From AC-32 sp963746155 (lineage in GTDB: Bacteria; Actinomycetota; Thermoleophilia; Gaiellales; Gaiellaceae), in contig CAVVAB010000010.1 of NCBI GenBank assembly GCA_963746155.1, positions 62,001-126,000 of the forward strand: a stretch of DNA of 64,000 bases, read 5' to 3'. Positions 26,693 to 34,362 of the stretch are shown here, piece after piece (position 1 is the first letter of the stretch; each line of letters begins with the position of its first letter). The notes under the pieces are model-generated. The model was given only the letters and a program-made list of their open reading frames with translations. It did no database searches and was not told the DNA's origin. Both the position numbers and the translations under genes were made by a program.

Positions 26693-26973
26693 GAACCGGC
26701 TACCAGCGTTGAATTGGTAGAGGCGCTTCCTGCCGGTCTAATCGGAACGGCCGCCCCGGCCAAGCCGGGTCAGCCTCTCCAGTCGACATCGCAAGCGACG
26801 TCTCGGACCGGCGGCGCGGACTGCGCGAGCCCCCTACGCTGGCTAGGCGATTCCCCGTAGGTCCCGGGGACGCACCTCTACCCGCTGGTACCTCCACTGC
26901 CCGTACTTGAAGATTTCACTCTCGGACCACCTCCTTTCCGCGGTGATCTCACTTTACAGGCTGCGGCGTACGC
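26693..26973. other. Gene-poor gap with hairpins and a possible mini-gene
   Basis: The largest stretch without a confident gene. It holds small inverted repeats: CTACCA/TGGTAG at 26700–26720 and a GACATCGC/GCGACGTC-like pair near 26783–26800. On the minus strand near 26919 there is an AAAGGAGG ribosome site, annotated separately. No tRNA, RNase P, tmRNA or SRP RNA signature was found when read on both strands. A small structured RNA remains possible. Confidence 0.4.
26843..26919 (-). CDS. Possible mini-gene (13 aa as sequenced, about 25 aa with one indel)
   Basis: AAAGGAGG (26930–26937) precedes a GTG at 26919 by 10 nt on the minus strand. The frame as sequenced gives VKSSSTGSGGTSG and stops. 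The adjacent frame reads IFKYGQWRYQRVEVRPRD and on to a TAG at 26843, with a strongly GC-rich third position like real genes of this contig. The 13-codon frame lacks this. If one A is missing from the AAA run after GTG, a 25-residue protein results. That would be an undercall, whereas all other indels here are overcalls, so it may be wrong. No function can be suggested. Confidence 0.3.
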
Positions 26974-27569
26974 CTAGGCCTGCCGGAGGATCACCGAGAG
27001 CTCGAGGCCCCGATCGAGCGGGACGGTGACGCTCTCGAGGGTCGGGTCTGCCTGGCGCGCCGGCGGAGTAGGCGCCGAGGTGCTCGACGTGGGAGAGGAC
27101 GTTGTCGGCGACGACCGAGCGCGGCCGGCTCGAGCTTTGCGCGGGCGAGCTGGAAGAGCTCCTCGTACTGCTCCTTCTCCGCGTCGAGAAACACCACGTC
27201 GAAGACGTCGTCGAGCGCTGGGAGCGTCTCGAGGGCATCCCCGGGGATGAGGTGCGCCCAGTCCTCGAGGCCCGCCTCGGCGATGTTCGCCTGCCAGGCC
27301 TCGATCCTCGGCGGGTCGTGCTCGAGCGAGACGACGCTGCCGCCGAGGTAGCGGACGCCTGCGGCGAGCCAGATCGTCGAGTAGCCGCGCGAGCCGCCGA
27401 TCTCGAGCACCGAGCAGTCGGCCTGCGGCGAGACCAGCGAGAAGAGGAACTGCCCGGTCGTCCGGGCGACCTGGCGCGAGCGCTGCTCGGAGGGCAACCC
27501 CTGTGCACGCTCCCCGGCGTCGACCTCCTCGAGGCGCGCGAGCACGGCACGGACACGATCGTCGAGCAC
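26974..27569 (-). CDS. SAM-dependent O-methyltransferase (two apparent +1 indels)
   Basis: 197 residues after correction. The class I SAM fold shows VLEIGGSRGYSTIWLA (motif I), SLEHDPPRIEAW (motif II acidic end), HLIPGDALETLP and the metal-site DVVFLDAEKEQY, as in the caffeoyl-CoA/catechol O-methyltransferase family. The frame shifts near 27116 (CC/GG pair) and 27060 (CC/GG). Removing both bases yields VVADNVLSHVEHLGAYS and SVTVPLDRGLELSVILRQA at the C-terminus, the usual end of this family, including the Asn-containing metal motif. The acceptor substrate is unknown, since these enzymes methylate diverse catechols. It lies upstream of the gap holding the mini-gene. Confidence 0.82.
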
Positions 27570-27667
27570 GGCCGGAGCCTACTCCGCGACTACAGGGTCA
27601 CGCGCGCGCCTAGCTTCGGGTCCCGACCCGCCCCCCTGCCATGGCGTTCAGCCTAGTCTCGGACTGC

Positions 27668-27703
27668 GCACGTGTCTGTGACGCGTCCGTCACGAATCCG
27701 TGC
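27668..27703 (-). terminator. Hairpin downstream of tag
   Basis: A perfect inner stem GTGACG/CGTCAC with a CGTC loop is nested in an outer GCACG/CGTGC stem. It lies 26 nt beyond the tag stop on the minus strand and upstream of the O-methyltransferase. No U tract is present. A transcription end for the suf/tag block is plausible. Confidence 0.45.
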
Positions 27704-27728
27704 CAAACGCACCGGTTGTGCGCCAGGC

Positions 27729-28313
27729 TCAGACCGGGAGGCGCGCAGAGGCGAGGGCGCGCTCTGCAGCCTTCCGGGAGGGGCACGTCGCCAGGTGGTC
27801 GTTGACAACCCCGCACGCCTGCATCGCCGCGTAGGCGGTCGTCGGCCCGACGAACCGAAAGCCGGCCTTTCGCAGGGCCTTCGACAGCGCGACCGACTCA
27901 GGCGTCTCGGTGGGCCAGTCGGCGTGCGACCGCGGAGGCCGGTGCTTCCCCGGCCGGTGCGACCAGACGAACGCCGGCAGCGGCGTCCCCGTGTCACGCA
28001 GCGCGAGCGTCGCCCGCGCGTTGGCGATCGTCGCCTCGATCTTGCCCCGGTGACGCACGATCGACGCGTCCCCGAGAAGTCGCTTCACGTCGCGCTCGCC
28101 GAACCGCGCCACCTGCTCCGGGTCGAACCCCGCGAACGCCGCGCGGAACCCCTCGCGCTTGCGCAGGATCGTGAGCCACGACAGTCCCGACTGAAACCCC
28201 TCGAGGCAGAACCGTTCGTAGAGCCCGCGCTCGTCGACGACCGGCCGGCCCCACTCATCGTCGTGGTAGACGTCGTACAGCGGGTCCGAGCTCTGCCAGC
28301 AGCGCTCGCCCAC
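27729..28313 (-). CDS. tag: DNA-3-methyladenine glycosylase I
   Basis: 194 residues. Tag family landmarks: CW near the N-terminus, YHDDEWGRPV, LEGFQSGLSWLTILRKR, the zinc-snap Cys/His ligands (C5 and H17 at the N-terminal side, with the C-terminal HLATC segment) and GKIEATIANARA. The enzyme excises N3-methyladenine from DNA in base excision repair. It is the last gene of the minus-strand sufS block and follows the Rieske gene by 3 nt, so it may be read from the same message. A functional link to Fe–S assembly is not known. Confidence 0.92.
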   Translation of the reverse strand: MGERCWQSSDPLYDVYHDDEWGRPVVDERGLYERFCLEGFQSGLSWLTILRKREGFRAAFAGFDPEQVARFGERDVKRLLGDASIVRHRGKIEATIANARATLALRDTGTPLPAFVWSHRPGKHRPPRSHADWPTETPESVALSKALRKAGFRFVGPTTAYAAMQACGVVNDHLATCPSRKAAERALASARLPV

Positions 28314-28316
28314 GGA

Positions 28317-28631
28317 CTAGCTGACGTCGACCTTGACCATCCCGTCCTCGACGAGGACCGGGAAGGTCTCGACAGGAAGCACCGCAGGCAGCGTCAGCGG
28401 CCGGCCGCTGCGGATGTCGACGTGGGCGCCGTGGCGGGGGCAGACCGCGTACCCCTCCTCGAGGTCGAACTCCCCCTCGCAGAGCGGCCCGTTGTCGTGC
28501 GAGCAGCGGTCCTCGATCGCGTAGTAGCTGCCCCCGAGGTTGTAGATCCCGACCGAGATCTCGCCCGCGTGGACGATCTTCACCGTCCCCGGCGGCAGAT
28601 CGTCCGCCGGGCCAACGTCGATGAGGGCCAC
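28317..28631 (-). CDS. Rieske [2Fe-2S] ferredoxin-type protein of the suf locus
   Basis: 104 residues. The Rieske ligands are CSH (residues about 43–45) and, 17 residues later, CPRHG, the C-x-H … C-x2-H arrangement that binds a 2Fe-2S cluster. It belongs to the small non-heme-oxygenase ferredoxin class often encoded next to sufBCDS in actinobacteria. It probably passes an electron in Fe–S assembly or repair, or feeds an oxygenase, but the partner is not evident. It lies 15 nt after the sufU stop. Confidence 0.88.
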   Translation of the reverse strand: MALIDVGPADDLPPGTVKIVHAGEISVGIYNLGGSYYAIEDRCSHDNGPLCEGEFDLEEGYAVCPRHGAHVDIRSGRPLTLPAVLPVETFPVLVEDGMVKVDVS

Positions 28632-28646
28632 CTACGGCACCGCTTG

Positions 28647-29075
28647 CTACGTGAGTTCCAGCTCGTCGAGGCCCGCCCACTCCTCCGGGAGCGGCGTCCC
28701 CTTGGCTCGGTGCAGCGCCACCTTGAGCACGCCGAGCCCGAGCAGCGCGCACTTGAGCCGGATCGGCGTCAGTGGGATGCCGACCTCCTCGAGCAGCTCC
28801 TCCTTCGGCAGGCGCGCGATCTCCTCGGCCGTCCGGCCCTTGACCATCTCCATCAGCATCGAGGTCGAGGCCTGGCTGATCGCGCAGCCGCGGCCGGAGA
28901 ACTTGACCTCCTCGACGGTGTCCCCGTCCTCGGCGAACTGGACGTAGATCGAGATCTCGTCGCCGCAGAGCGGGTTCAGCCCCTCCGCCGACGCGTCCGC
29001 GTCCTCGATCACCCCGTGGCCGCGCGGGTTCTTGTAGTGGTCGAGGATGACCTCGCGATACAGGTCTTCGGCCAC
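28647..29075 (-). CDS. sufU: SufU-type Fe–S scaffold/sulfurtransferase (NifU/IscU-like)
   Basis: 142 residues from a GTG at 29075. Cluster-binding Cys positions are visible: NPLCGDEI (first), the SGRGCAISQASTSML segment (second) and a third Cys in RLKCALLG. SufU of Gram-positive bacteria carries zinc and accepts sulfur from SufS. The insert KGRTAEEIARLP between the second and third Cys is typical of SufU. The gene lies 2 nt after sufS on the same strand. The GTG start is fixed by the spacing, as nothing upstream is possible without entering sufS. Confidence 0.92.
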   Translation of the reverse strand: MAEDLYREVILDHYKNPRGHGVIEDADASAEGLNPLCGDEISIYVQFAEDGDTVEEVKFSGRGCAISQASTSMLMEMVKGRTAEEIARLPKEELLEEVGIPLTPIRLKCALLGLGVLKVALHRAKGTPLPEEWAGLDELELT

Positions 29076-29077
29076 GG

Positions 29078-30322
29078 CTACCCGAGCAGCTTTCGCGTCT
29101 TCTGGATGCCGTCGACGAGCCGGTCGATCTCCTCCGGCACCGAGTAGAGGTAGAAGCTCGCGCGGTTCGTCGCCGCGACGCCCAGGCGGGTCATCAGCGG
29201 CTGGCAGCAGTGGTGCCCTGCCCTGATGGCGACCCCCTCCGAGTCGAGCACCTGCGCGACGTCGTGCGGATGGATGTCGCCGAGATTGAAGGAGACGATC
29301 CCCGCTCGGCGGTCGGGCGGCGGCCCGTAGAGGACGATCCCCGGCACCTCCGAGAGCCGCTCGATCGCATGCGCGGCCAGCTCCTGCTCGTACTCCTCGA
29401 TCGCCTCGATCCCGACCGCGTTCAGGTAGTCGATCGCGGCGCGCAGGCCGATGGCCTCGGCAATCGGCGCGGTGCCCGCCTCGAACTTGTGCGGGATCTC
29501 GCCCCAGGTGGTGTCCTCGAACCGGACGCGGCTGATCATGTGGCCACCGAGGTTGAACGGCTCCATCGCCTCGAGCAGCTCGCGGCGGCCCCAGAGCGCG
29601 CCGACCCCGGTGGGGCCGCACATCTTGTGGGCCGAGAAGGCGAGGAAGTCGCAGTCGAGCGCCTGGACGTCGACCGGATGATGCGGCGCGGCCTGCGCCG
29701 CGTCGACGACCATGATCGCGCCCTGCTCGTGCGCCCAGGCGGCGAGCTTCTCGACCGGGTTGATCGTGCCGAGCGCGTTCGAGACGAGGTTCGTCGCAAC
29801 CACCTTCACGTTCCCGTTGCTCGGAATCGCCTCGAGATCGCCGAGGTCCAGCTCGCCGGTGTCGGTCAGGTGGATCATTTGGAAGCCGGCGCCCGTGCGC
29901 TTCGCCATGTACTGCCAGGGCACGAAGTTCGAGTGGTGCTCGAGCTCGGTGACGACGACGAGGTCGCCCGGGCCGAGGTTGTTCAGCCCCCACGCGTAGG
30001 CGACGAGGTTGAGCCCTTCGGTCGCGGAGCGCGTGAAGATGACCTCGCGCGCCGACGGCGCGTTGATGAATGCCGCCACCGACTCGCGCGACCCTTCGAA
30101 CTCCGCGGTCGCGCGCTCGGAGAGCGTGTAGACGCCCCGGTGCACGTTCGCGTATGACGTCTCGTAGAACGTGCGCATCGCGTCCAGCACCTGGCGCGGC
30201 TTCTGCGCGGTCACGGCCGAGTCGAGATAGGCGAGCGGCTTCCCGTGGATCTTCTGCTCGAAAATCGGGAAGTCGGAGCGCAGCTTCTGCGCGTCCAGGC
30301 TGGATCGTGCTGTCAGCACCAT
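29078..30322 (-). CDS. sufS: Cysteine desulfurase SufS
   Basis: 414 residues from the ATG at 30322. Fold-type I PLP enzyme: TRSATEGLNLVAYAWG, VDAAQAAPHHPVDV, the Schiff-base Lys in AFSAHKMCGPTGVG and the persulfide Cys in AIRAGHHCCQPLM, as in the class II (SufS) family. It removes sulfur from cysteine and hands it to SufU. The longer upstream frame to 30508 would overlap the divergent cytochrome gene deeply and has no homology-like content, so the ATG at 30322 was chosen. The gene is divergent from the cytochrome lipoprotein with about 22 nt between starts, so both promoters would overlap. Confidence 0.95.
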   Translation of the reverse strand: MVLTARSSLDAQKLRSDFPIFEQKIHGKPLAYLDSAVTAQKPRQVLDAMRTFYETSYANVHRGVYTLSERATAEFEGSRESVAAFINAPSAREVIFTRSATEGLNLVAYAWGLNNLGPGDLVVVTELEHHSNFVPWQYMAKRTGAGFQMIHLTDTGELDLGDLEAIPSNGNVKVVATNLVSNALGTINPVEKLAAWAHEQGAIMVVDAAQAAPHHPVDVQALDCDFLAFSAHKMCGPTGVGALWGRRELLEAMEPFNLGGHMISRVRFEDTTWGEIPHKFEAGTAPIAEAIGLRAAIDYLNAVGIEAIEEYEQELAAHAIERLSEVPGIVLYGPPPDRRAGIVSFNLGDIHPHDVAQVLDSEGVAIRAGHHCCQPLMTRLGVAATNRASFYLYSVPEEIDRLVDGIQKTRKLLG

Positions 30323-30344
30323 GTGGCTATCGTACCCACGCGCC

Positions 30345-31718
30345 GTGGCTAGAAAGCTTCGCCTTCTCAGCGGTGGGGTCATCCTCGCGATCGGGCTCAT
30401 CTCGGGCGGTTGCTCGGGCTCCAAGCCCGCTGCCGACTCGCCCGGAGCCAAGGTCTTCGCGAGCGCCGGCTGCGGGAGCTGCCACACGCTCAAGGCCGCG
30501 GGCGCCAAGGGTCAGGTCGGGCCGAACCTCGACGAGCTGAAGCCCGACGAGGCGACAGTCGCGCACCAGGTCCGGGTCGGCGGCAACGGGATGCCCTCGT
30601 TCAGCAAGCGCCTCGCAAACGGGCAGATCGAAGAGGTCGCCTCGTTCGTCGCCGAGGCCTCACGCAGCTCAGGAACCGGGGCCGCGTTCGAGCCCGACGA
30701 CACGACAGTCGAGAGCTGCGAGCGCAGCGGCAAGCCGTACTGCTACCGGCAGGCGTTCGGGAACATCGCCTACAAGGAGGGGCCGGAGAAGGCGCTCGCC
30801 CTCCTCGCCACCGACGACCGGGCGATGGAGCAGGTGCACGCCGACTGCCACCAGATCGCGCACTGGGTCGGCCACGCGGGCCTCGCGCACTACAAGGGCA
30901 ACGCCGCCGACGCGCTCGCGCACGGCGGGATGACCTGCAACTCCGGCTATTACCACGGGGTCCTCCAGGTCTCGCTTGCGGGCCTTCCGAAGGACGAGGT
31001 CGTTCGAAAGGCCCGCCGGCTCTGCACGGCGCCGGCGGTGAACACGGACGCCTTCCTCTTGTACCAGTGCGTCCACGGCCTCGGACACGGGCTGATGATC
31101 TACAGCGGGAACGAGCTGCCCTGGTCGCTGCAGACCTGCCACAAGCTCCAGACGAGCTTCGACCGGATCTCCTGTACGGGCGGCGTCTTCATGCAGAACC
31201 TCGACACCACGATGGGGACCTCGAGCTACCTCCGCGCCAAGAACCCGCTCTACCCGTGCACGATCGTGTCCGAGCAGGACAAGCTGTACTGCTACCTGAT
31301 GGTCACGTCGAGGATCCTGTCCCTCGACGGCTTCGACTGGCGCAAGACCGCGGTCTGGTGCCGAAAGAGCGAGCCTGGCTGGGTCGCGACCTGCTTCCAG
31401 TCGTACGGCCGCGACGCGTCGGGGACCACGCAGTACCACTCGAAAGAGACGATCAAGCTCTGCAAGCTCGCGGGCAAGGACGCCAGCGAGTGCATGTACG
31501 GCGCGGCGCGCGACTACGCGAACAACTATGCGGGCGGGAAAGAGGCCGCGCAGCTCTGCAATGCAGCTCCCGCGCGCTACCGAGCCCGCTGCTACGAGGG
31601 GATCGGGACAATCCTCGGCGCGCTCCACACGCTCGGCGCGGAACGAAAGGCCGCCTGCGACGCGGTCACTCCTCGCCGCTACCGGCGGGACTGCCTCAAG
31701 GGCGCGGCGGTCCTCTAG
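30345..31718 (+). CDS. Lipoprotein: cytochrome c domain fused to Cys/His-rich HGxGHG domain
   Basis: 457 residues from the GTG at 30345 (ATG 30321 also possible). An N-terminal lipoprotein signal (LISGGC, Cys23) is followed by a monoheme cytochrome c domain with CGSCH (43–47) and axial Met83 in NGMPSF. From residue 120 the rest is an unrecognised domain with 18 Cys and many His: DCHQIAHWVGHAGLAH (168–182), the GYYHGVLQ box (201–208), CVHGLGHGLM (242–251), CHKL and SCTGGVFMQN (277–285). Even Cys number and a lipoprotein signal suggest disulfides outside the membrane. The His clusters suggest metal or heme binding (inference). It runs opposite to, and 4 nt into, sufD. Confidence 0.8.
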   Translation: MARKLRLLSGGVILAIGLISGGCSGSKPAADSPGAKVFASAGCGSCHTLKAAGAKGQVGPNLDELKPDEATVAHQVRVGGNGMPSFSKRLANGQIEEVASFVAEASRSSGTGAAFEPDDTTVESCERSGKPYCYRQAFGNIAYKEGPEKALALLATDDRAMEQVHADCHQIAHWVGHAGLAHYKGNAADALAHGGMTCNSGYYHGVLQVSLAGLPKDEVVRKARRLCTAPAVNTDAFLLYQCVHGLGHGLMIYSGNELPWSLQTCHKLQTSFDRISCTGGVFMQNLDTTMGTSSYLRAKNPLYPCTIVSEQDKLYCYLMVTSRILSLDGFDWRKTAVWCRKSEPGWVATCFQSYGRDASGTTQYHSKETIKLCKLAGKDASECMYGAARDYANNYAGGKEAAQLCNAAPARYRARCYEGIGTILGALHTLGAERKAACDAVTPRRYRRDCLKGAAVL

Positions 31719-32890
31719 GCCTGCGGGATGCGCGCCTCGAGCGCGCTCGTGACGGCCTCGCGCACCGGCTCCAGCTCGATCCGGTCGAGCACGTCCTGGA
31801 AGAAGCCGCGCACGATCAGGCGCTCGGCCTCGGGGCGCGGGAGCCCGCGCGCCATCAGGTAGAAGAGCTGCTCGCGGTCGACCCGACCGACGGTCGCGCC
31901 GTGGGTGCAGCGGACGTCGTTCGCGAGGATCTCGAGCCCGGGGATCGGGACCGCGTGCGTCGTCGGCGACAGCATCAGGTTGCGGCACTCCTGGTAGGCG
32001 TTCGTCTTCTGCGCGCCCTCCTCGACGCGGATCATCCCGCGCCAGACGGCCGTCGCGTGGTCGCGCAGCGCGCCCTTGAACGCGAAGTCCGACTCCGTGT
32101 TCGGCGCGATGTGCTCCTGGAAGGTGTCGTAGTCCAGGTGCTGCTCGCCGTCCGCGAAGTAGGCGCCGGTCACGCGCGAGGTTGCGCCCGGGCCCGCGAG
32201 GTCGTTCTGGATCCGCACCTTGCCCTTCTTCGAGCCGAAGCCGCCGCTGACCCAGTCGAGCTCGGCGTCGCGCTCGACCCGTGCGTGGTGCGACGCGAAG
32301 TGCCACGTCTCGCGGGAGAAGTTCTGCAGCGACACGTACTCGAGCTTCGCGGCCTGCTCGACATGGAGCTCGACGACCGCGTTGGAGTAGCCCGAGAGCG
32401 ACGGCGTGGCGGACGTGTACTCCTCGACCAGCGAGAAGCGCGAGCCCTCGCCGGCGATCACGAGCAGGCGCCAGAAGAGCGACCCGCCCTCAACCGCGTT
32501 CGCTACGCGCACGTAGAGCGGGCGCTCGAGCTCGAGCCCGGCCGGAACGTGGACGAGCAGCCCGTGCTGCCAGACGGCCGCGTTGTGCGCGGCGAACTTG
32601 TCGTCCTGCGCGGAGACGAGCGAGCCCAGCCGCTCGTGGGCCTCCTCGAGCGGCTCGAAGCGGATCTCGGCGGGGGCGCGCGAGATCTCGATCCCGGTCT
32701 CGGTGACCGTGGCCATAGCGGCCACGTCGAGCTCGACCATCGTCTTCGCGGGCGCGTCCGGGGTCTGACCCCGGCCCTGGCCGAACGAGTCGGGGTCGAA
32801 GCCACGCAGGTCCGTGAAGCGCCAGTGCTCCTCGGTCGTCCCCGGGACCGGAAGCTCGCGGTAGCGCTCGAGAGCCTCGGCTCTAGTCAT
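31715..32890 (-). CDS. sufD: Fe–S cluster assembly protein SufD
   Basis: 391 residues from the ATG at 32890. The beta-helix SufB/D fold is clear from HWRFTDLRGFDPDSF near the N-terminus, NAAVWQHGLLVHVPAG, PNTESDFAFKGALRD, RVEEGAQKTNAYQECRNL and the conserved C-terminal HGATVGRVDREQLFYLMARG. SufD completes the SufBC2D scaffold complex that builds clusters. The longer frame upstream overlaps the VOC gene and is not supported. The start overlaps that VOC stop by 8 nt. It is the last gene of the sufC-sufB-VOC-VOC-VOC-sufD block. Confidence 0.94.
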   Translation of the reverse strand: MTRAEALERYRELPVPGTTEEHWRFTDLRGFDPDSFGQGRGQTPDAPAKTMVELDVAAMATVTETGIEISRAPAEIRFEPLEEAHERLGSLVSAQDDKFAAHNAAVWQHGLLVHVPAGLELERPLYVRVANAVEGGSLFWRLLVIAGEGSRFSLVEEYTSATPSLSGYSNAVVELHVEQAAKLEYVSLQNFSRETWHFASHHARVERDAELDWVSGGFGSKKGKVRIQNDLAGPGATSRVTGAYFADGEQHLDYDTFQEHIAPNTESDFAFKGALRDHATAVWRGMIRVEEGAQKTNAYQECRNLMLSPTTHAVPIPGLEILANDVRCTHGATVGRVDREQLFYLMARGLPRPEAERLIVRGFFQDVLDRIELEPVREAVTSALEARIPQA

Positions 32891-33239
32891 AGGGCTTGTA
32901 CCTCCGATGCAGGATGACCGCGTTCCCGTCCGGGTCGAGGCAGACCGCCATGTTGCAGACGCCGGTGTCGCCGGCGCCGACGAACTCGACGCCACGCGCC
33001 TCGAGCTCGGCCTTCGCCGCCTCGACGTCTGCCACGCGGACGGCGAACCCGCCGACATCGGGCTTGAACTCGAGGCCCTCGCTCTCCGGCTCCCAGAACG
33101 TGACCGTCACCTGGCCAGCGGTCAGCTCCTCGGGGTTGTTCGGATCCCCGGGCAGGCCGAGAACATCGCGGTACCAGGCCAAAGCCCGCGCCGTGTCCTG
33201 AGTCGGGACGTTGATGAAGTCGACGCGCTCGACCTGCAT
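32883..33239 (-). CDS. VOC (glyoxalase-fold) family protein, single module
   Basis: 118 residues. The vicinal-oxygen-chelate fold begins with MQVERVDFINVPTQDTARALAWY and ends with GVCNMAVCLDPDGNAVILHRRY. The last element, D-P-D-G-N-x-x-x-L-H, is the hallmark of bacterial VOC modules. The metal ligands cannot be fixed: only one of the usual His/Glu set is obvious, so it may not be an active dioxygenase or glyoxalase. It starts 1 nt from the tandem VOC gene and overlaps sufD, so it is co-translated with the suf block. Confidence 0.85.
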   Translation of the reverse strand: MQVERVDFINVPTQDTARALAWYRDVLGLPGDPNNPEELTAGQVTVTFWEPESEGLEFKPDVGGFAVRVADVEAAKAELEARGVEFVGAGDTGVCNMAVCLDPDGNAVILHRRYKPYD

Positions 33240-33985
33240 CAGGGCATGCTCCCGTCCGAGTACGGCGCGTAGCGGTGGTGCAGCATCAACCTGTTGCCGT
33301 CGGGGTCCGCGAAGAACGCCATGTGGCAGACGCCCGAGTCGTAGGCCTCGGCGAACTCGAACTCGATGCCGCGGTCCTGCAGGCGCTTCATCGACTCGGC
33401 CACGTCGGCCACGCGCAGCGCGATCCCGTACTCCGGGCGGAACTCTCCGCCGCCCTTCTGCTCGGGCGTGCTCAACACGAAGCCGACGTTATCGGCCCCG
33501 AACTCGGGCCACTCGTCGCTGGAGAGTGAATTGCGCTTGAGGCCCAGCGTCCCGCCGTAGAACTCCCCCGCTCGCCCGCGGTCGGTGACGTTCACGCCGA
33601 CGAAGTCGGTCCGCTCGATCTCGCCCTCGGGTACGTCGAGGCTCTCGATCGGCTCGTAGCGCCGGTGGAACAACAGCCGGTTGCCATCAGGGTCGCTGAA
33701 CGGTGCCCCGTTGCAGACGCCGGAGTCGAACGTGTCCATCTGGAACTCGACGCCGGCCTCCTCGAGGTCACCCCGCGCCTCCTCGACATCGGGGACGCGC
33801 AGGCCAACCGCGCCGCCGAACTGAGACAGCCCGATCGTCAGGTTGCCAGTTTCGTACTCGACCCAGCGCTCACCGGAGCTGTGTGGGTTCCGCGCGAGGC
33901 CGAGCAGCTGCCCATAGAACTTGTCGGCGCGTGCAAGATCGGAGACGGGAACAGCGATGAAGTCGACGTGGCCGACTGCGGTCAC
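33239..33985 (-). CDS. VOC family protein, tandem two-module
   Basis: 248 residues with two VOC modules: residues about 5–120 (DFIAVPVSDLARADKFYGQ … PDGNRLLFHRRYEP) and 125–245 (DFVGVNVTDRGRAGEFYGG … PDGNRLMLHHRYAP). Both carry the DSGVC segment before the DPDGN box, as do the two neighbouring VOC proteins, so all four modules arose by duplication within the locus. The function is unknown. The ATG at 33985 overlaps the upstream VOC stop by 4 nt, and its stop touches the downstream VOC start. Confidence 0.85.
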   Translation of the reverse strand: MTAVGHVDFIAVPVSDLARADKFYGQLLGLARNPHSSGERWVEYETGNLTIGLSQFGGAVGLRVPDVEEARGDLEEAGVEFQMDTFDSGVCNGAPFSDPDGNRLLFHRRYEPIESLDVPEGEIERTDFVGVNVTDRGRAGEFYGGTLGLKRNSLSSDEWPEFGADNVGFVLSTPEQKGGGEFRPEYGIALRVADVAESMKRLQDRGIEFEFAEAYDSGVCHMAFFADPDGNRLMLHHRYAPYSDGSMP

Positions 33986-34362
33986 GGCAGCCGCTCGTCC
34001 TCATGCGGCGCGTAGCGGCGGTGCAGCATGAGCGAGTTGCCGTCCGGGTCGTGGAAGAACGCCATGTGGCAGACGCCGCTGTCGTGGGTCTCGCCCTCGA
34101 ACTCGACGCCCTTCGCCTCGAGCTCGGAGCGTGCTTCCTCGACGTCGGGCACGCGCAGCGCGACGTACGCGGTGTGCGGGCCTGTGAACGTGCGCCCGAC
34201 CTTGGTCAGGTCGATCAGGTACAGGCTCAGATTCTCGCCGAGCTGGAACTCGGGAAACCCGCCCGGAACCATCTCCAGGCCAAGCGTGCCCTCGTAGAAG
34301 CCGGTCGCACGCTCCATGTCCGTGACCGGCACCGACACAAAGTCGGTGCGTTCGACGATCAA
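33982..34362 (-). CDS. VOC family protein, single module, directly after sufB
   Basis: 126 residues from a TTG at 34362. The TTGA overlap with the sufB stop (34359–34361) and the match of the N-terminus IVERTDFVSVPVTDMERATGFY to the other modules support this unusual start. The module ends SGVCHMAFFHDPDGNSLML. It is the first of three VOC genes inserted between sufB and sufD. A role in protecting or modifying a reactive small molecule is a guess, as no substrate is visible. Confidence 0.82.
   Translation of the reverse strand: MIVERTDFVSVPVTDMERATGFYEGTLGLEMVPGGFPEFQLGENLSLYLIDLTKVGRTFTGPHTAYVALRVPDVEEARSELEAKGVEFEGETHDSGVCHMAFFHDPDGNSLMLHRRYAPHEDERLP

Noticed and set aside
26693..26973. A structural RNA such as RNase P, tmRNA, SRP RNA or a tRNA in the 307-bp gap
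   Set aside because: None of their conserved cores was found on either strand. Only short hairpins are present.
30322..30508. A longer SufS starting at 30508
   Set aside because: It would overlap the divergent cytochrome lipoprotein by more than 150 nt and lacks family-like sequence before the ATG at 30322.
32890..33058. An N-terminal extension of SufD
   Set aside because: It overlaps the VOC gene almost fully and has Arg/Ser-rich shadow content. The ATG at 32890 gives a normal SufD N-terminus.
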